Source of the DNA: Candidatus Bathyarchaeota archaeon
GTDB lineage: Archaea; Thermoproteota; Bathyarchaeia; Bathyarchaeales; WUQV01
Direction: 5' to 3'
Length of the DNA stretch: 20,220 nucleotides
NCBI GenBank assembly: GCA_009889585.1
Contig: WUQV01000031.1
Span: 1-20,220, forward strand
Below the pieces are notes generated by a model. It saw nothing but the letters and a program-made list of their open reading frames with translations, had not been told where the DNA came from and searched no databases. Shown here piece by piece: positions 13,916-20,220 of the stretch (the first letter of the stretch is position 1; every line of letters begins with the position of its first letter). Both the position numbers and the translations under genes were made by a program.

Positions 13916-14101
13916 ATGCGTATTTTGGCCTACGACCATGGGCTTAACTTAATAAGAGGGCTTAAGCCTTCAAACTTATGTCGTCTATTAAATGTCGATG
14001 GAGATGGAAGGGCCGTTATACTATATTATGCCCGATTTGTTGGATTTGTCAAAGGAGGCAAGAGTGTAAGGGTTGTAGAAAATGAGCTAGATAGGGGTTA
14101 G
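13916..14101 (+). CDS. Small hypothetical protein in operon with the PP-loop synthetase
   Basis: A 61-residue ORF from ATG 13916 to TAG, ending only three bases before the next gene, so the two are probably cotranscribed. The C-terminal half ('GDGRAVILYYARFVGFVKGG', then 'KSVRVVENELDRG') looks like a small beta structure; the N-terminal half is mixed. I recognise no family, and it is not a glutaminase domain, so it does not replace the part missing from its neighbour. It could be a carrier or partner peptide, or a relic. Confidence 0.45.
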   Translation: MRILAYDHGLNLIRGLKPSNLCRLLNVDGDGRAVILYYARFVGFVKGGKSVRVVENELDRG

Positions 14102-14104
14102 CTA

Positions 14105-15073
14105 ATGTTGGATGAAGATCTCATCAACTTATTCAAAGGCCTTAGGGAGGCTTTATACGAAAGCGTTAAAAGGAATTTAGCGGAAGGCCTTTTGCTCTCA
14201 GGAGGTTTAGATACGTCAATCATAGCTTACTTAGCCTCTAAGCTAATTAAGCCTAAGGCCTTCACTGTTGCTCTAAAGGATGCCTTCGCTCCGGACGTAT
14301 ATTACGCGAAGTTGATGGCGAGCTTCTTAGGCCTAAATCACTTCATCTATTACTTCGATGGAAAGGAGCTTTATGAAGCTATATCAAAAGTAATCGAGGT
14401 GATGAAATCCTTTGATCCTATGGAGGTTCGTAATAGCATAGTCGTTTACGTAGGCTTAAAAAGGGCTAAAGGAGAAGGTTTAAGCTCCGTTATGACTGGA
14501 GATGGATCTGATGAGCTTTTCGCAGGTTATAGCTTTCTCTTTAAGTTGAAGAAAGAAGATCTATCACTAGAGCTTCAAAGGCTTTGGAGTTTCATGGAAT
14601 TTTCTTCTATATGCTTAAGTAAGGCCTTAGGTATAAGCGTTAAACTTCCATATTTAGATGAAGAGTTTAAGGAATTTGCGATTGGAATAGAGCCGAGCTT
14701 AAAGGTTAAGGAGGAAAAAGGTCGAATATGGGGGAAGTGGATCTTGCGTAAGGCCTTCGAAGGACTTTTGCCAGAGGAAATAATATGGAGGGATAAAGCT
14801 CCAATAGAAGTTGGCTCTGGCACAAGTACTCTTACAAACATTTTTAATTCTATGATCTCCGATTTAGAATTCGAAGAGAAGAGGAAGGAATATTTTGAGC
14901 AGGATAAAGTCTCTATTAGGGATAAAGAGCAACTTTTCTATTATGAAATATATAGATCTAAAATAGGTGTTCCTAAGCCAAGAGGATTAAGAGGCAAAAT
15001 ATGTCCTAAGTGTAATTCAGATGTTGCAGAAAGAGCAAGCTATTGTAGGACTTGTGGAGCTTATCCAATTTGA
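14105..15073 (+). CDS. Asparagine-synthetase-like PP-loop protein with C-terminal zinc ribbon
   Basis: A 322-residue protein matching the C-terminal ATP-pyrophosphatase domain of asparagine synthetase B. The PP-loop is 'LLLSGGLDTSIIAYLAS' (SGGLDTS at 32-38) and the pyrophosphate-binding 'VMTGDGSDELFAGYSF' follows, with 'KLPYLDEEF' and 'WGKWILRKAFEGLLPEEI' as in AsnB. The N-terminal glutaminase domain is absent, so ammonia or another amine donor would be needed. Instead, a Cys4 zinc ribbon ends the protein: C300, C303, C314 and C317 ('CPKCNSD' and 'CRTCGAY'). It would adenylate a carboxylate and form an amide. ATG 14105 follows the small gene by three bases. The second half is AT-rich. Substrate unknown. 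Confidence 0.85.
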   Translation: MLDEDLINLFKGLREALYESVKRNLAEGLLLSGGLDTSIIAYLASKLIKPKAFTVALKDAFAPDVYYAKLMASFLGLNHFIYYFDGKELYEAISKVIEVMKSFDPMEVRNSIVVYVGLKRAKGEGLSSVMTGDGSDELFAGYSFLFKLKKEDLSLELQRLWSFMEFSSICLSKALGISVKLPYLDEEFKEFAIGIEPSLKVKEEKGRIWGKWILRKAFEGLLPEEIIWRDKAPIEVGSGTSTLTNIFNSMISDLEFEEKRKEYFEQDKVSIRDKEQLFYYEIYRSKIGVPKPRGLRGKICPKCNSDVAERASYCRTCGAYPI

Positions 15074-15144
15074 GGAATATTTATAAGGGTGCCAAGAATG
15101 CACAATTTAAACTTCATGTTTATAAGCAATTATGCTTAAGTGTT

Positions 15145-15568
15145 ATGATAGCGATTCAATTGCTTGAGAAGGAGCGCGTATTGCATTACTTATCGGAGGC
15201 GAAGAAGTTCTATCGAGCAGCCGTGGAAGAGTTCAGCTGATGGAAGAAAGAGCTCAAGGACGAAATAATCAGGGATGTCGCTGAGAAGGCTTGGAACGCC
15301 GTCCTTCAAGCTACGAACGCTCCCTTAACGGCCGGAGGCGTTGAGGGGGGAAATGATGAAAAGCCGCAGGGAGCGAAGGCTGGCCCTGGCTGAGTTAGAG
15401 CTAAAGGATCGAGACGTAAGGGAGAAGGGCCTTAGGGATAGGTTCGGCGCTAGGGAGTACCATCTACACGTGCTCTGCTTTTATGAGGGCGAATATACAC
15501 CTAAGATAATCGAGGAAGAGCTTGAGAAGGTTCATCGATACGTCGAGGATGTGAGGGCCCTCATTTAA
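15145..15568 (+). pseudogene. Decayed PaREP1/HEPN-like gene
   Basis: Three pieces add up to a PaREP1-type HEPN protein. From ATG 15145 the frame reads 'HYLSEAKKFYRAAVEEFS' and meets TGA at 15238-15240. The same frame continues with 'DVAEKAWNAVLQATNA', the usual second helix. The remainder ('ALAELELKDRDVREKGLRD', 'HLHVLCFYEGEYTPKIIEEE') is in a different frame, from about 15355 to TAA at 15568. One nonsense codon and one frameshift therefore break it. A TATA-like TTTATAAG lies at about 15119-15126. PaREP1 genes are multicopy families of thermophilic archaea, possibly toxin-antitoxin related. Confidence 0.6.
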
Positions 15569-15648
15569 CAGCTTTTACACACCCTAGTTCGTCCATTAAC
15601 GTTAAGCAGGAGGCGGAGCATCGTGGTTAAGGCTAAGGTAGCCTCTTA

Positions 15649-15864
15649 ATGCTTGAATTGCGAAGAGTAGTTGAGCCGAGCGAGATACGTTATACTCACT
15701 CCTAAGGATGAAAAAAGGACTTTGGTGAGAGGATACTAGCGGTAGAAGAAGCAATGGGTATTAAAGGCCCTCTTGTTAAGAGGGTTGAGCAATTCTTCAA
15801 AGATGGCTCAAGTTTGGGTTATAGATACAGTCTTGAGCAAAGAAACCCCTCGGTGAGAGGATGA
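15649..15864 (+). pseudogene. Decayed small gene of unknown family
   Basis: From ATG 15649 a frame reads 'MLELRRVVEPSEIRY', then hits two stops. The neighbouring frame carries 'VILTPKDEK' across the same place. The first frame resumes as 'DFGERILAVEEAMGIKGPLV', 'KRVEQFFKDGSSLGYRYSLE' and ends at TGA 15862-15864. The content is protein-like and the pieces are consecutive, so two compensating frameshifts in a former gene of about 70 residues are likely. The family is not recognised. Confidence 0.35.
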
Positions 15865-15883
15865 TCTGTGGATGCAGGCCGTC

Positions 15884-16006
15884 TTACGTCGTAAGCCATG
15901 AGACCTCGCAGCCCATTTCATCGACGATTGCCCTCGCCTCCTCAGCGATTCTTACGTTGCTAGTTCCAGCTGCAGGAACGTAGAGGAGAAAGAATTTCGT
16001 TTTATT
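15884..16006 (-). pseudogene. Coding-like fragment on the minus strand
   Basis: A 40-codon open stretch bounded by stops reads 'KFFLLYVPAAGTSNVRIAEE' then 'ARAIVDEMGCEVSWLTT'. It has no start codon at its upstream end and looks like the interior or end of a lost gene. It is too short for a family call. Confidence 0.3.
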
Positions 16007-16029
16007 CTAACTTTCGATGATGCCAGAAA

Positions 16030-16054
16030 TATTTATAAATCTGACTTTATAAGA
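16030..16054 (+). promoter_or_regulatory. TATA-like promoter region of the second vapBC pair
   Basis: TATTTATAAAT (16030-16040) and a second TATA-like CTTTATAAG (16046-16054) lie 20-45 bases before the vapB ATG at 16073. Use of the second would give a nearly leaderless message. ATTTATAAAT is itself palindromic and could be part of an operator. Confidence 0.45.
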
Positions 16055-16072
16055 CATAAGCTTGTCATCGCG

Positions 16073-16309
16073 ATGAAAGCTAAGGTTGGTAAAAAACGCG
16101 TGTTAGTGATACCTAAAAAAATCGCTGAAAGAGTTGGGATTAACGAGGGAACTATTGTTGAGCTTAAAGAGGAAGGGAACAAAATAATCATAGAACCATT
16201 ACGTGATGCTGTTTGGCTTTCCATCTATGGGGAGAAAATAACTAAGGTAACGTTAAAAGAGCTAGAGGAAGAAAGTTTTGAACAGCAAAAGAAATACCTT
16301 GAAAAATAA
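16073..16309 (+). CDS. vapB: VapB-type antitoxin, AbrB/SpoVT fold
   Basis: A 78-residue antitoxin. The AbrB DNA-binding part is 'VGKKRVLVIPKKIAERVGIN', then 'EGTIVELKEEGNKIIIEPL' (residues 5-44). The charged C-terminal tail ('KELEEESFEQQKKYLEK') would occupy the toxin. ATG 16073 is the only sensible start. It overlaps vapC by 32 bases if the toxin begins at TTG 16278. Its sequence differs clearly from the antitoxin at 3441-3668, so the two pairs are not a recent duplication. Confidence 0.85.
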   Translation: MKAKVGKKRVLVIPKKIAERVGINEGTIVELKEEGNKIIIEPLRDAVWLSIYGEKITKVTLKELEEESFEQQKKYLEK

Positions 16310-16829
16310 GCTTAATGTTTTAGTTGATACTAGTTTCCTACTGCCAGCTTTAGGTTTAGCAGTTGAAGAGGAAGTTTTAAGGGCAGTAAAACAGTTCCAT
16401 AAGCATAAAATTCACTATTTAGAAGTGAGCCTTTTAGAGGTTTTATGGAAAATTGCTAAGATTATGCAGCTTAATAAATTGGATAGGGTTAAAAATGGAA
16501 TAGAAGCGATTAGAGAAACTTACATCTTAGTGCATCCTCCTTCAGACTCATTCGTATACGCTATAAAGCTTTATCATGATGGTCACAAGGATTACATCGA
16601 TAATCTACTCTACTCAACTTCTTTAAGCTTGAGGTTAGCTTTTCTTACAAACGACTTAGAGCTTATCGGCTTTTTGAAAGGAAGACGACTAACAACCGAG
16701 AATATTTTAATCCCATTAAGTCTAAAGAAGATCGAGATGGCTATGCTAGCCGATCCTACTAACAGCTCTCAAGCAACCAATGGAGATCAACACTCACTAG
16801 GGATGATGCGGAACGTTAATAAATCTTGA
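16278..16829 (+). CDS. vapC: VapC-type PIN-domain ribonuclease toxin with long C-terminal tail
   Basis: A PIN-domain nuclease, 183 residues from TTG 16278. Acidic residues are D17 ('VLVDTSFLLPALG'), E54 ('VSLLEVLWKIA'), D105/D108 ('HKDYIDNLLYS') and D126 ('LTNDLEL'), a full PIN set. TTG 16278 lies eight bases after AGAGGA (16264-16269). TTG 16299 would be a shorter start closer to the domain. The last 30 residues ('DPTNSSQATNGDQHSLG...') are polar, probably disordered and longer than usual, perhaps from loss of an earlier stop. Confidence 0.8.
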   Translation: MNSKRNTLKNKLNVLVDTSFLLPALGLAVEEEVLRAVKQFHKHKIHYLEVSLLEVLWKIAKIMQLNKLDRVKNGIEAIRETYILVHPPSDSFVYAIKLYHDGHKDYIDNLLYSTSLSLRLAFLTNDLELIGFLKGRRLTTENILIPLSLKKIEMAMLADPTNSSQATNGDQHSLGMMRNVNKS

Positions 16830-17051
16830 GCTTCAGCTTACTTACTAACCTGAAAGTTGCTATCGAGGTTTTTCAGATCGTCACGTTCGCATCGCCTCAC
16901 TTCCCGCGAGGGCCCTTGATCACGACCTAGGGGCTGGGAACTGTGAGGGTCACTGTGGGCTTTGCTGCATCAACTAGAAGGGATCAGAATTCATAGCATG
17001 TATTCAACATGTTAGACGAGGGGCTGCTAAAATTAGTTAAGATTTTCTGAG
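16830..17051. other. Stretch without recognisable features
   Basis: I see no gene, RNA gene or clear repeat here. A few short open frames on both strands are no longer than expected by chance. Confidence 0.4.
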
Positions 17052-17214
17052 TCAGGTTTTCACTACTTCGGTTTTCGAATCAGTAGGCTCTTTGCCCTTA
17101 GACTTAACCGTGTCAGAAATATACACATGGACGGGCCAGAAGGGCATTCCGCTCCATACTTTCGATTAACGACACTGACCCATCTAAATTCTCGCCGTAC
17201 GTTAAGCCTCTAGA
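17052..17214 (-). pseudogene. Decayed gene fragment of unknown family
   Basis: On the minus strand, 'GLTYGENLDGSVSLIESMER' runs to about 17145. After a one-base frame change, 'SGMPFWPVHVYISDTVKSKG' followed by 'KEPTDSKTEVVKT' reaches TGA at 17052-17054. The two pieces abut exactly at the shift, so they were one frame. No start remains and stops bound both ends. The fragment lies just downstream of the ThDP enzyme on the same strand. Family not recognised. Confidence 0.45.
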
Positions 17215-17250
17215 TTACGCTTGAGCTCAGCGATTAAATGGAGAAGGCGT

Positions 17251-18993
17251 TTAGGACAACCCTTGTTCCCCTTCCTTAGGAAACTCGCAACCTTCCAGCC
17301 ATATAGCAGCTAGAACTTCGAAATCCGGAGGCGTCAAACCCCTTTCAATTATCACGTCCAATACGGCGGGTAGCTCAGAGTCTACAGCCCTTTGCAAGGC
17401 AGGTTTAATCTGAGAGGGTTCAACAACCCTTTCGCCATAGCAATTCATAGCTTGAGCGATCTTATCGTATCGAATATCGCTAAAGTCAACTCCGACGTAC
17501 CTCTTCGAATAAATAAGCGTCTGCCCAGATTTTATCATCCCCCAACAACAATCGTTAGCGACTACGAATACAACGGGCACCTTCAGGCGACTTGCAGTCT
17601 CCAATTCTTGAATGTTAAAGCCAAACGATCCATCTCCAGTAATGCAATAAACTTGTTTCGAAGGAGCAGCAAGCTTAGCTGCGATGGCATACGGAATGCC
17701 CGCTCCGAGATGACCTGAATCTCCAGATGCACAACTCAAGTAAGTATTCGGCTCATATACTCTATTAAGGTAGAGACACCAAACAGTAGTATTTCCACCA
17801 TCAACTACAGCAATAGCATCCCTAGGGAAGAACTCCCTCACCTCCCTCACTAATCGTAATGGATGAATTGGCACGTTGTCTGATCGAGACAATTCCTCAA
17901 ACCTTTCTAACCAGAGCTTTTCTATTCGCTTATACTCTTGAAGAGAAGGGTTCTCCTCCCTCCGCGGAGTATATTTCTTGATTGCTTCCGAAAGGGCGCG
18001 AAGCGTAGATTTCGCGTCTCCAATTATTCCAATGTCAACTGGACGATTAAGTCCAATCATATCGCCACAAATGTCTATTTGAATGAATTTCTGCTGAGAA
18101 GGATCGCCCCAAGCTGGCGGTCGACCCCACATTTCTAAGTCTCCAAGGCGACCTCCAACTAGAAGCACTACGTCCGCCTCCACTTGAGCGGCAAGAGCTC
18201 CCGACCCGGGGCTGGCCGGAATTAGACAAAGGGGATGATCCTCTGGAATCGCGCTCCTACCGCTCATCGAGGTCGTTACTGGCGCTTGTAGATACTCAGC
18301 AAGCTCGATGAGCTCGTTAGAGGCTCCTGACCTTAGAACGCCGCCGCCAGCGTGAATGAGGGGTAATTTAGCCTTCGCAAGCATCATAGCTGCTCGCTCT
18401 ATCAACGAAGGATCTCCAATTGGGCGTTCTATCGCCCTATAGCTTGAGGGAGGGGTGATTTTAACGTCTTCTTCATCTCCCGTCTGAAATAGAACGTCCG
18501 AAGGGAAATCGAGGTGAACTGGGCCGGGTTTTCCAGAAGTAGCGATCCGAAAAGCTTGTTGAGCGAGTTCCGGGATGCGGCTCCAGCGAGAGACAACGGC
18601 ATTCCATTTAGTGACGGCCTTGAAAAGGGAAAGTTGATCCAGGCCTTGTTGAGAACCGTGGTCCGGGTATGAGCGCCACGTCTGGTTCTGAGCAGTAATC
18701 ACGATCATGGGGATGCTGTCCGCGAAGGCTGGATAGACCCCTCCGATAAGGTTTACAGCCCCTGGGCCAACCGTCCCGAGACAGACCCCGGGCTCACCCG
18801 TAACTCGTGCCCAAGCATCCGCCATATGGGCTGCTGCAGCCTCGTGCCGCGTCGTGATGAACTCTATACGTTTATCCTTGTAAATGGCGTCTAGAAGCGG
18901 GTATAATTGGTCTCCAGGCACGCCGAAGACGTAACGCACGTTTTCTTGGACGAGACAACGTTTTAGAACTTCGCCACCGGTTAAACGAGCCAC
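17251..18993 (-). CDS. ThDP-dependent acetolactate-synthase-like enzyme
   Basis: A COG0028-type enzyme of 580 residues using thiamine diphosphate, Mg2+ and perhaps FAD. The catalytic Glu is in 'TTRHEAAAAHMADAWARVTG' (about residue 51). The 'GTVGPGAVNLIGGVYPAFAD' and 'GSQQGLDQLSLFKAVTKW' segments are typical of acetolactate synthase and its relatives. The ThDP/Mg motif is 'GDGSFGFNIQELETA' (about 453) to 'VVANDCCWGMI', with ND in place of the common NN. Acetolactate synthase, oxalyl-CoA decarboxylase-like or another 2-oxoacid carboligase are all possible; no regulatory subunit gene is adjacent. I choose GTG 18993, five bases after AAAAGGA. The frame extends to GTG 19026, but that codon lies inside the promoter palindrome. 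Confidence 0.85.
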   Translation of the reverse strand: MARLTGGEVLKRCLVQENVRYVFGVPGDQLYPLLDAIYKDKRIEFITTRHEAAAAHMADAWARVTGEPGVCLGTVGPGAVNLIGGVYPAFADSIPMIVITAQNQTWRSYPDHGSQQGLDQLSLFKAVTKWNAVVSRWSRIPELAQQAFRIATSGKPGPVHLDFPSDVLFQTGDEEDVKITPPSSYRAIERPIGDPSLIERAAMMLAKAKLPLIHAGGGVLRSGASNELIELAEYLQAPVTTSMSGRSAIPEDHPLCLIPASPGSGALAAQVEADVVLLVGGRLGDLEMWGRPPAWGDPSQQKFIQIDICGDMIGLNRPVDIGIIGDAKSTLRALSEAIKKYTPRREENPSLQEYKRIEKLWLERFEELSRSDNVPIHPLRLVREVREFFPRDAIAVVDGGNTTVWCLYLNRVYEPNTYLSCASGDSGHLGAGIPYAIAAKLAAPSKQVYCITGDGSFGFNIQELETASRLKVPVVFVVANDCCWGMIKSGQTLIYSKRYVGVDFSDIRYDKIAQAMNCYGERVVEPSQIKPALQRAVDSELPAVLDVIIERGLTPPDFEVLAAIWLEGCEFPKEGEQGLS

Positions 18994-19023
18994 ATGAATC
19001 CTTTTATAAATTTTGTAACTTCT

Positions 19024-19039
19024 CACTTATAAATAAGTG
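19024..19039 (-). promoter_or_regulatory. TATA-bearing palindrome upstream of the ThDP enzyme
   Basis: CACTTATAAATAAGTG is an inverted repeat with 7-base arms and a 2-base centre. On the minus strand it contains the TATA-like TTATTTATAAG, so a protein bound here would block TBP. Transcription would start near 19005, just before the preferred GTG at 18993. A second TATA-like TTTATAAAAG lies at about 19001-19010. Confidence 0.45.
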
Positions 19040-19175
19040 CTGCTGGCTTTAAACGAGTAGAATACGCCAAGATTTTTGCTAGCGCTCTAAATCTTTGATG
19101 ACTTACTCCGCTTCCAAACCAAAACGTCTTTAAGGCTTTCCTTCATGCTTAGCACGTACTGCTTTTCCGAAATCG

Positions 19176-20220
19176 CTAGATACCTTCTAACCAATCCTTA
19201 AAAATGCTCTTTTTAGGTAATTTATGGTATGTTTCGTAGAGGCTTCGTGAGAAGCCGTTTTGCGCGCATATTTGCCTATATATTTCAGCCGTTTTAGTTA
19301 ACGTTCTCTCGTACGTTTTGTCTATGTCTACATCGATCAAGGCGAAGAATGGTCTGTACTCATATCCCCATTCATAACCGTGTAAGAAAGACCACCATAG
19401 GTAAGCGAATAGATTTACGCCATCCTCATTTATGGCGTCATACGTCTGCTTCAAATGATCAAGCATATACTTGATCTTCATCTCATCATCCCTCGTAGGA
19501 AAACCGTTCTCTATTATTGCAATGGGCTTATGATATCTCTCATGAAAGTCCTTTAAGTAATATCTAAGCCCTTCGGGATAAATTTCAGCTTTTGTAGGTA
19601 TGCCTTCCTTTGAAATGTACGTCTTCACATAGTAGTTAATACCGATATAGTCCACTTCATCTTTTAGTGCGTCAGGAATTGAGTAAACCATTAAATCCTT
19701 AGCCATCTTGCACGTTTGTAGGTTGATAGGATCCGATGGATCCTCAGGAAAGAATGTCGACACAAAGTGTGAAAACCCCACCATGGCTTTGCTTTTATTT
19801 TTATGGATGACATTGCAACCTTCAGCTAATGCTTCGGTTAAGTTGCTATGACATGTTAAAAACTCGTTCATATCAGTATGACAAGGTGGAAGCCCTATTT
19901 CCCCCATCATATATGATAAATAGGCGTAAATTGCAGGTTCATTGATTACTACGTAGTAGTCTATGTAGTCGCCGAACTCTGAGCTGACGAAGTCTACGTA
20001 GGAAACGAACTTTTCAATCGTCTTCTTAGAAAGCCAACCGCCATAATCGTGAATCCATGGAGGATTAGTGAAATGATGCAATGTAACGAAGGTTTTAACG
20101 TTCGTCTGCCTTAGAGCGGTAAAGTAATTGTGGTAGAACTTTAAGGCTTCCTTATCGATGAAGCCCTCCTTTGGTTCGATTCTCGCCCATTCAATCCCCG
20201 TTCTAAACGCATTCAACCCC
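19176..20220 (-). CDS. Glycoside hydrolase family 1 beta-glycosidase (5' end outside window)
   Basis: Retaining beta-glycosidase, probably beta-glucosidase or beta-galactosidase. The frame is open to the window edge. The sequence at 20202-20219 reads 'GLNAFRTGIEW', an internal GH1 motif, so the TTG at 20216 is not the start and roughly 60-80 N-terminal residues are missing. Counting from that codon, the acid/base is E93 in 'YVVINEPAIY' and the nucleophile is E236 in 'IAIIENGFP'. 'TLHHFTNPPW' and 'LWWSFLHGYEWGYEYR' are further family signatures. The C-terminus is slightly odd: after the TAG at 19176 another frame stays protein-like to 19087 ('ISEKQYVLSMKESLKDVL'), so the original end may have been lost by a frameshift. 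No signal is visible; probably cytosolic. Confidence 0.93.
   Translation of the reverse strand, partial: GLNAFRTGIEWARIEPKEGFIDKEALKFYHNYFTALRQTNVKTFVTLHHFTNPPWIHDYGGWLSKKTIEKFVSYVDFVSSEFGDYIDYYVVINEPAIYAYLSYMMGEIGLPPCHTDMNEFLTCHSNLTEALAEGCNVIHKNKSKAMVGFSHFVSTFFPEDPSDPINLQTCKMAKDLMVYSIPDALKDEVDYIGINYYVKTYISKEGIPTKAEIYPEGLRYYLKDFHERYHKPIAIIENGFPTRDDEMKIKYMLDHLKQTYDAINEDGVNLFAYLWWSFLHGYEWGYEYRPFFALIDVDIDKTYERTLTKTAEIYRQICAQNGFSRSLYETYHKLPKKSIFKDWLEGI

Noticed and set aside
15238..15240. In-frame TGA in the PaREP1-like gene considered as recoding (selenocysteine)
   Set aside because: The family has no Sec position here, no SECIS-like stem was seen, and a frameshift follows, so decay is simpler.
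17392..18229. Frames of 60-108 codons opposite or within the ThDP enzyme
   Set aside because: They overlap a clear ThDP enzyme and show no motifs of their own.
1..20220. CRISPR array, rRNA or tRNA genes
   Set aside because: No regularly spaced repeats, rRNA signatures or complete tRNA cloverleaf were found by eye on either strand.

Overview
The window looks archaeal, most likely from a thermophilic member of the TACK/Thermoproteota side. Supporting signs are a methenyl-tetrahydromethanopterin cyclohydrolase (mch), the F420 gene cofE, an archaeal-type SPOUT RNA methyltransferase, two VapBC pairs, a decayed PaREP1-type gene, TATA-like rather than bacterial promoters, and many GTG/TTG starts. 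No rRNA, tRNA or CRISPR array was found by eye. The phylum is an inference; no marker here fixes it.

Layout. 1-3000: the tail of an unknown charged protein, an M28/DUF4910-like zinc aminopeptidase (-) and a SPOUT methyltransferase (+). 3000-4500: a decayed TnpB remnant, a VapBC pair with a palindromic operator, and a stretch rich in small hairpins. 4500-6650: cysS, strikingly poor in CpG, with a small ORF and gene debris upstream. 6650-9600: mch preceded by a small gene that has been cut in two by an IS607-type element. The two halves rejoin exactly in frame. The element itself carries only the helix-turn-helix part of TnpA and a frameshifted TnpB with a changed RuvC-III residue. 9600-13640: a tightly coupled four-gene operon (-), cofE then two tandem paralogous nucleotidyltransferase-like genes then an ATP-grasp ligase, with a 4-base ATGA overlap at all three junctions. 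13640-15100: a small unknown gene and a PP-loop asparagine-synthetase-like protein that lacks the glutaminase domain but has a C-terminal zinc ribbon. 15100-17250: decayed genes and a second VapBC pair. 17250-20220: a ThDP-dependent acetolactate-synthase-like enzyme with a palindrome at its promoter, and a GH1 beta-glycosidase that runs off the window.

How it fits together. mch and cofE point to a cell using tetrahydromethanopterin-bound C1 units and deazaflavin F420. The cofE operon is the best candidate for something undescribed. It joins a glutamate ligase, an ATP-grasp ligase and two polymerase-beta-like nucleotidyltransferases in one translationally coupled unit, consistent with modifying a cofactor, though no product can be named from sequence. 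The rest of the window is a record of turnover: transposon debris, toxin-antitoxin pairs and at least six decaying genes.
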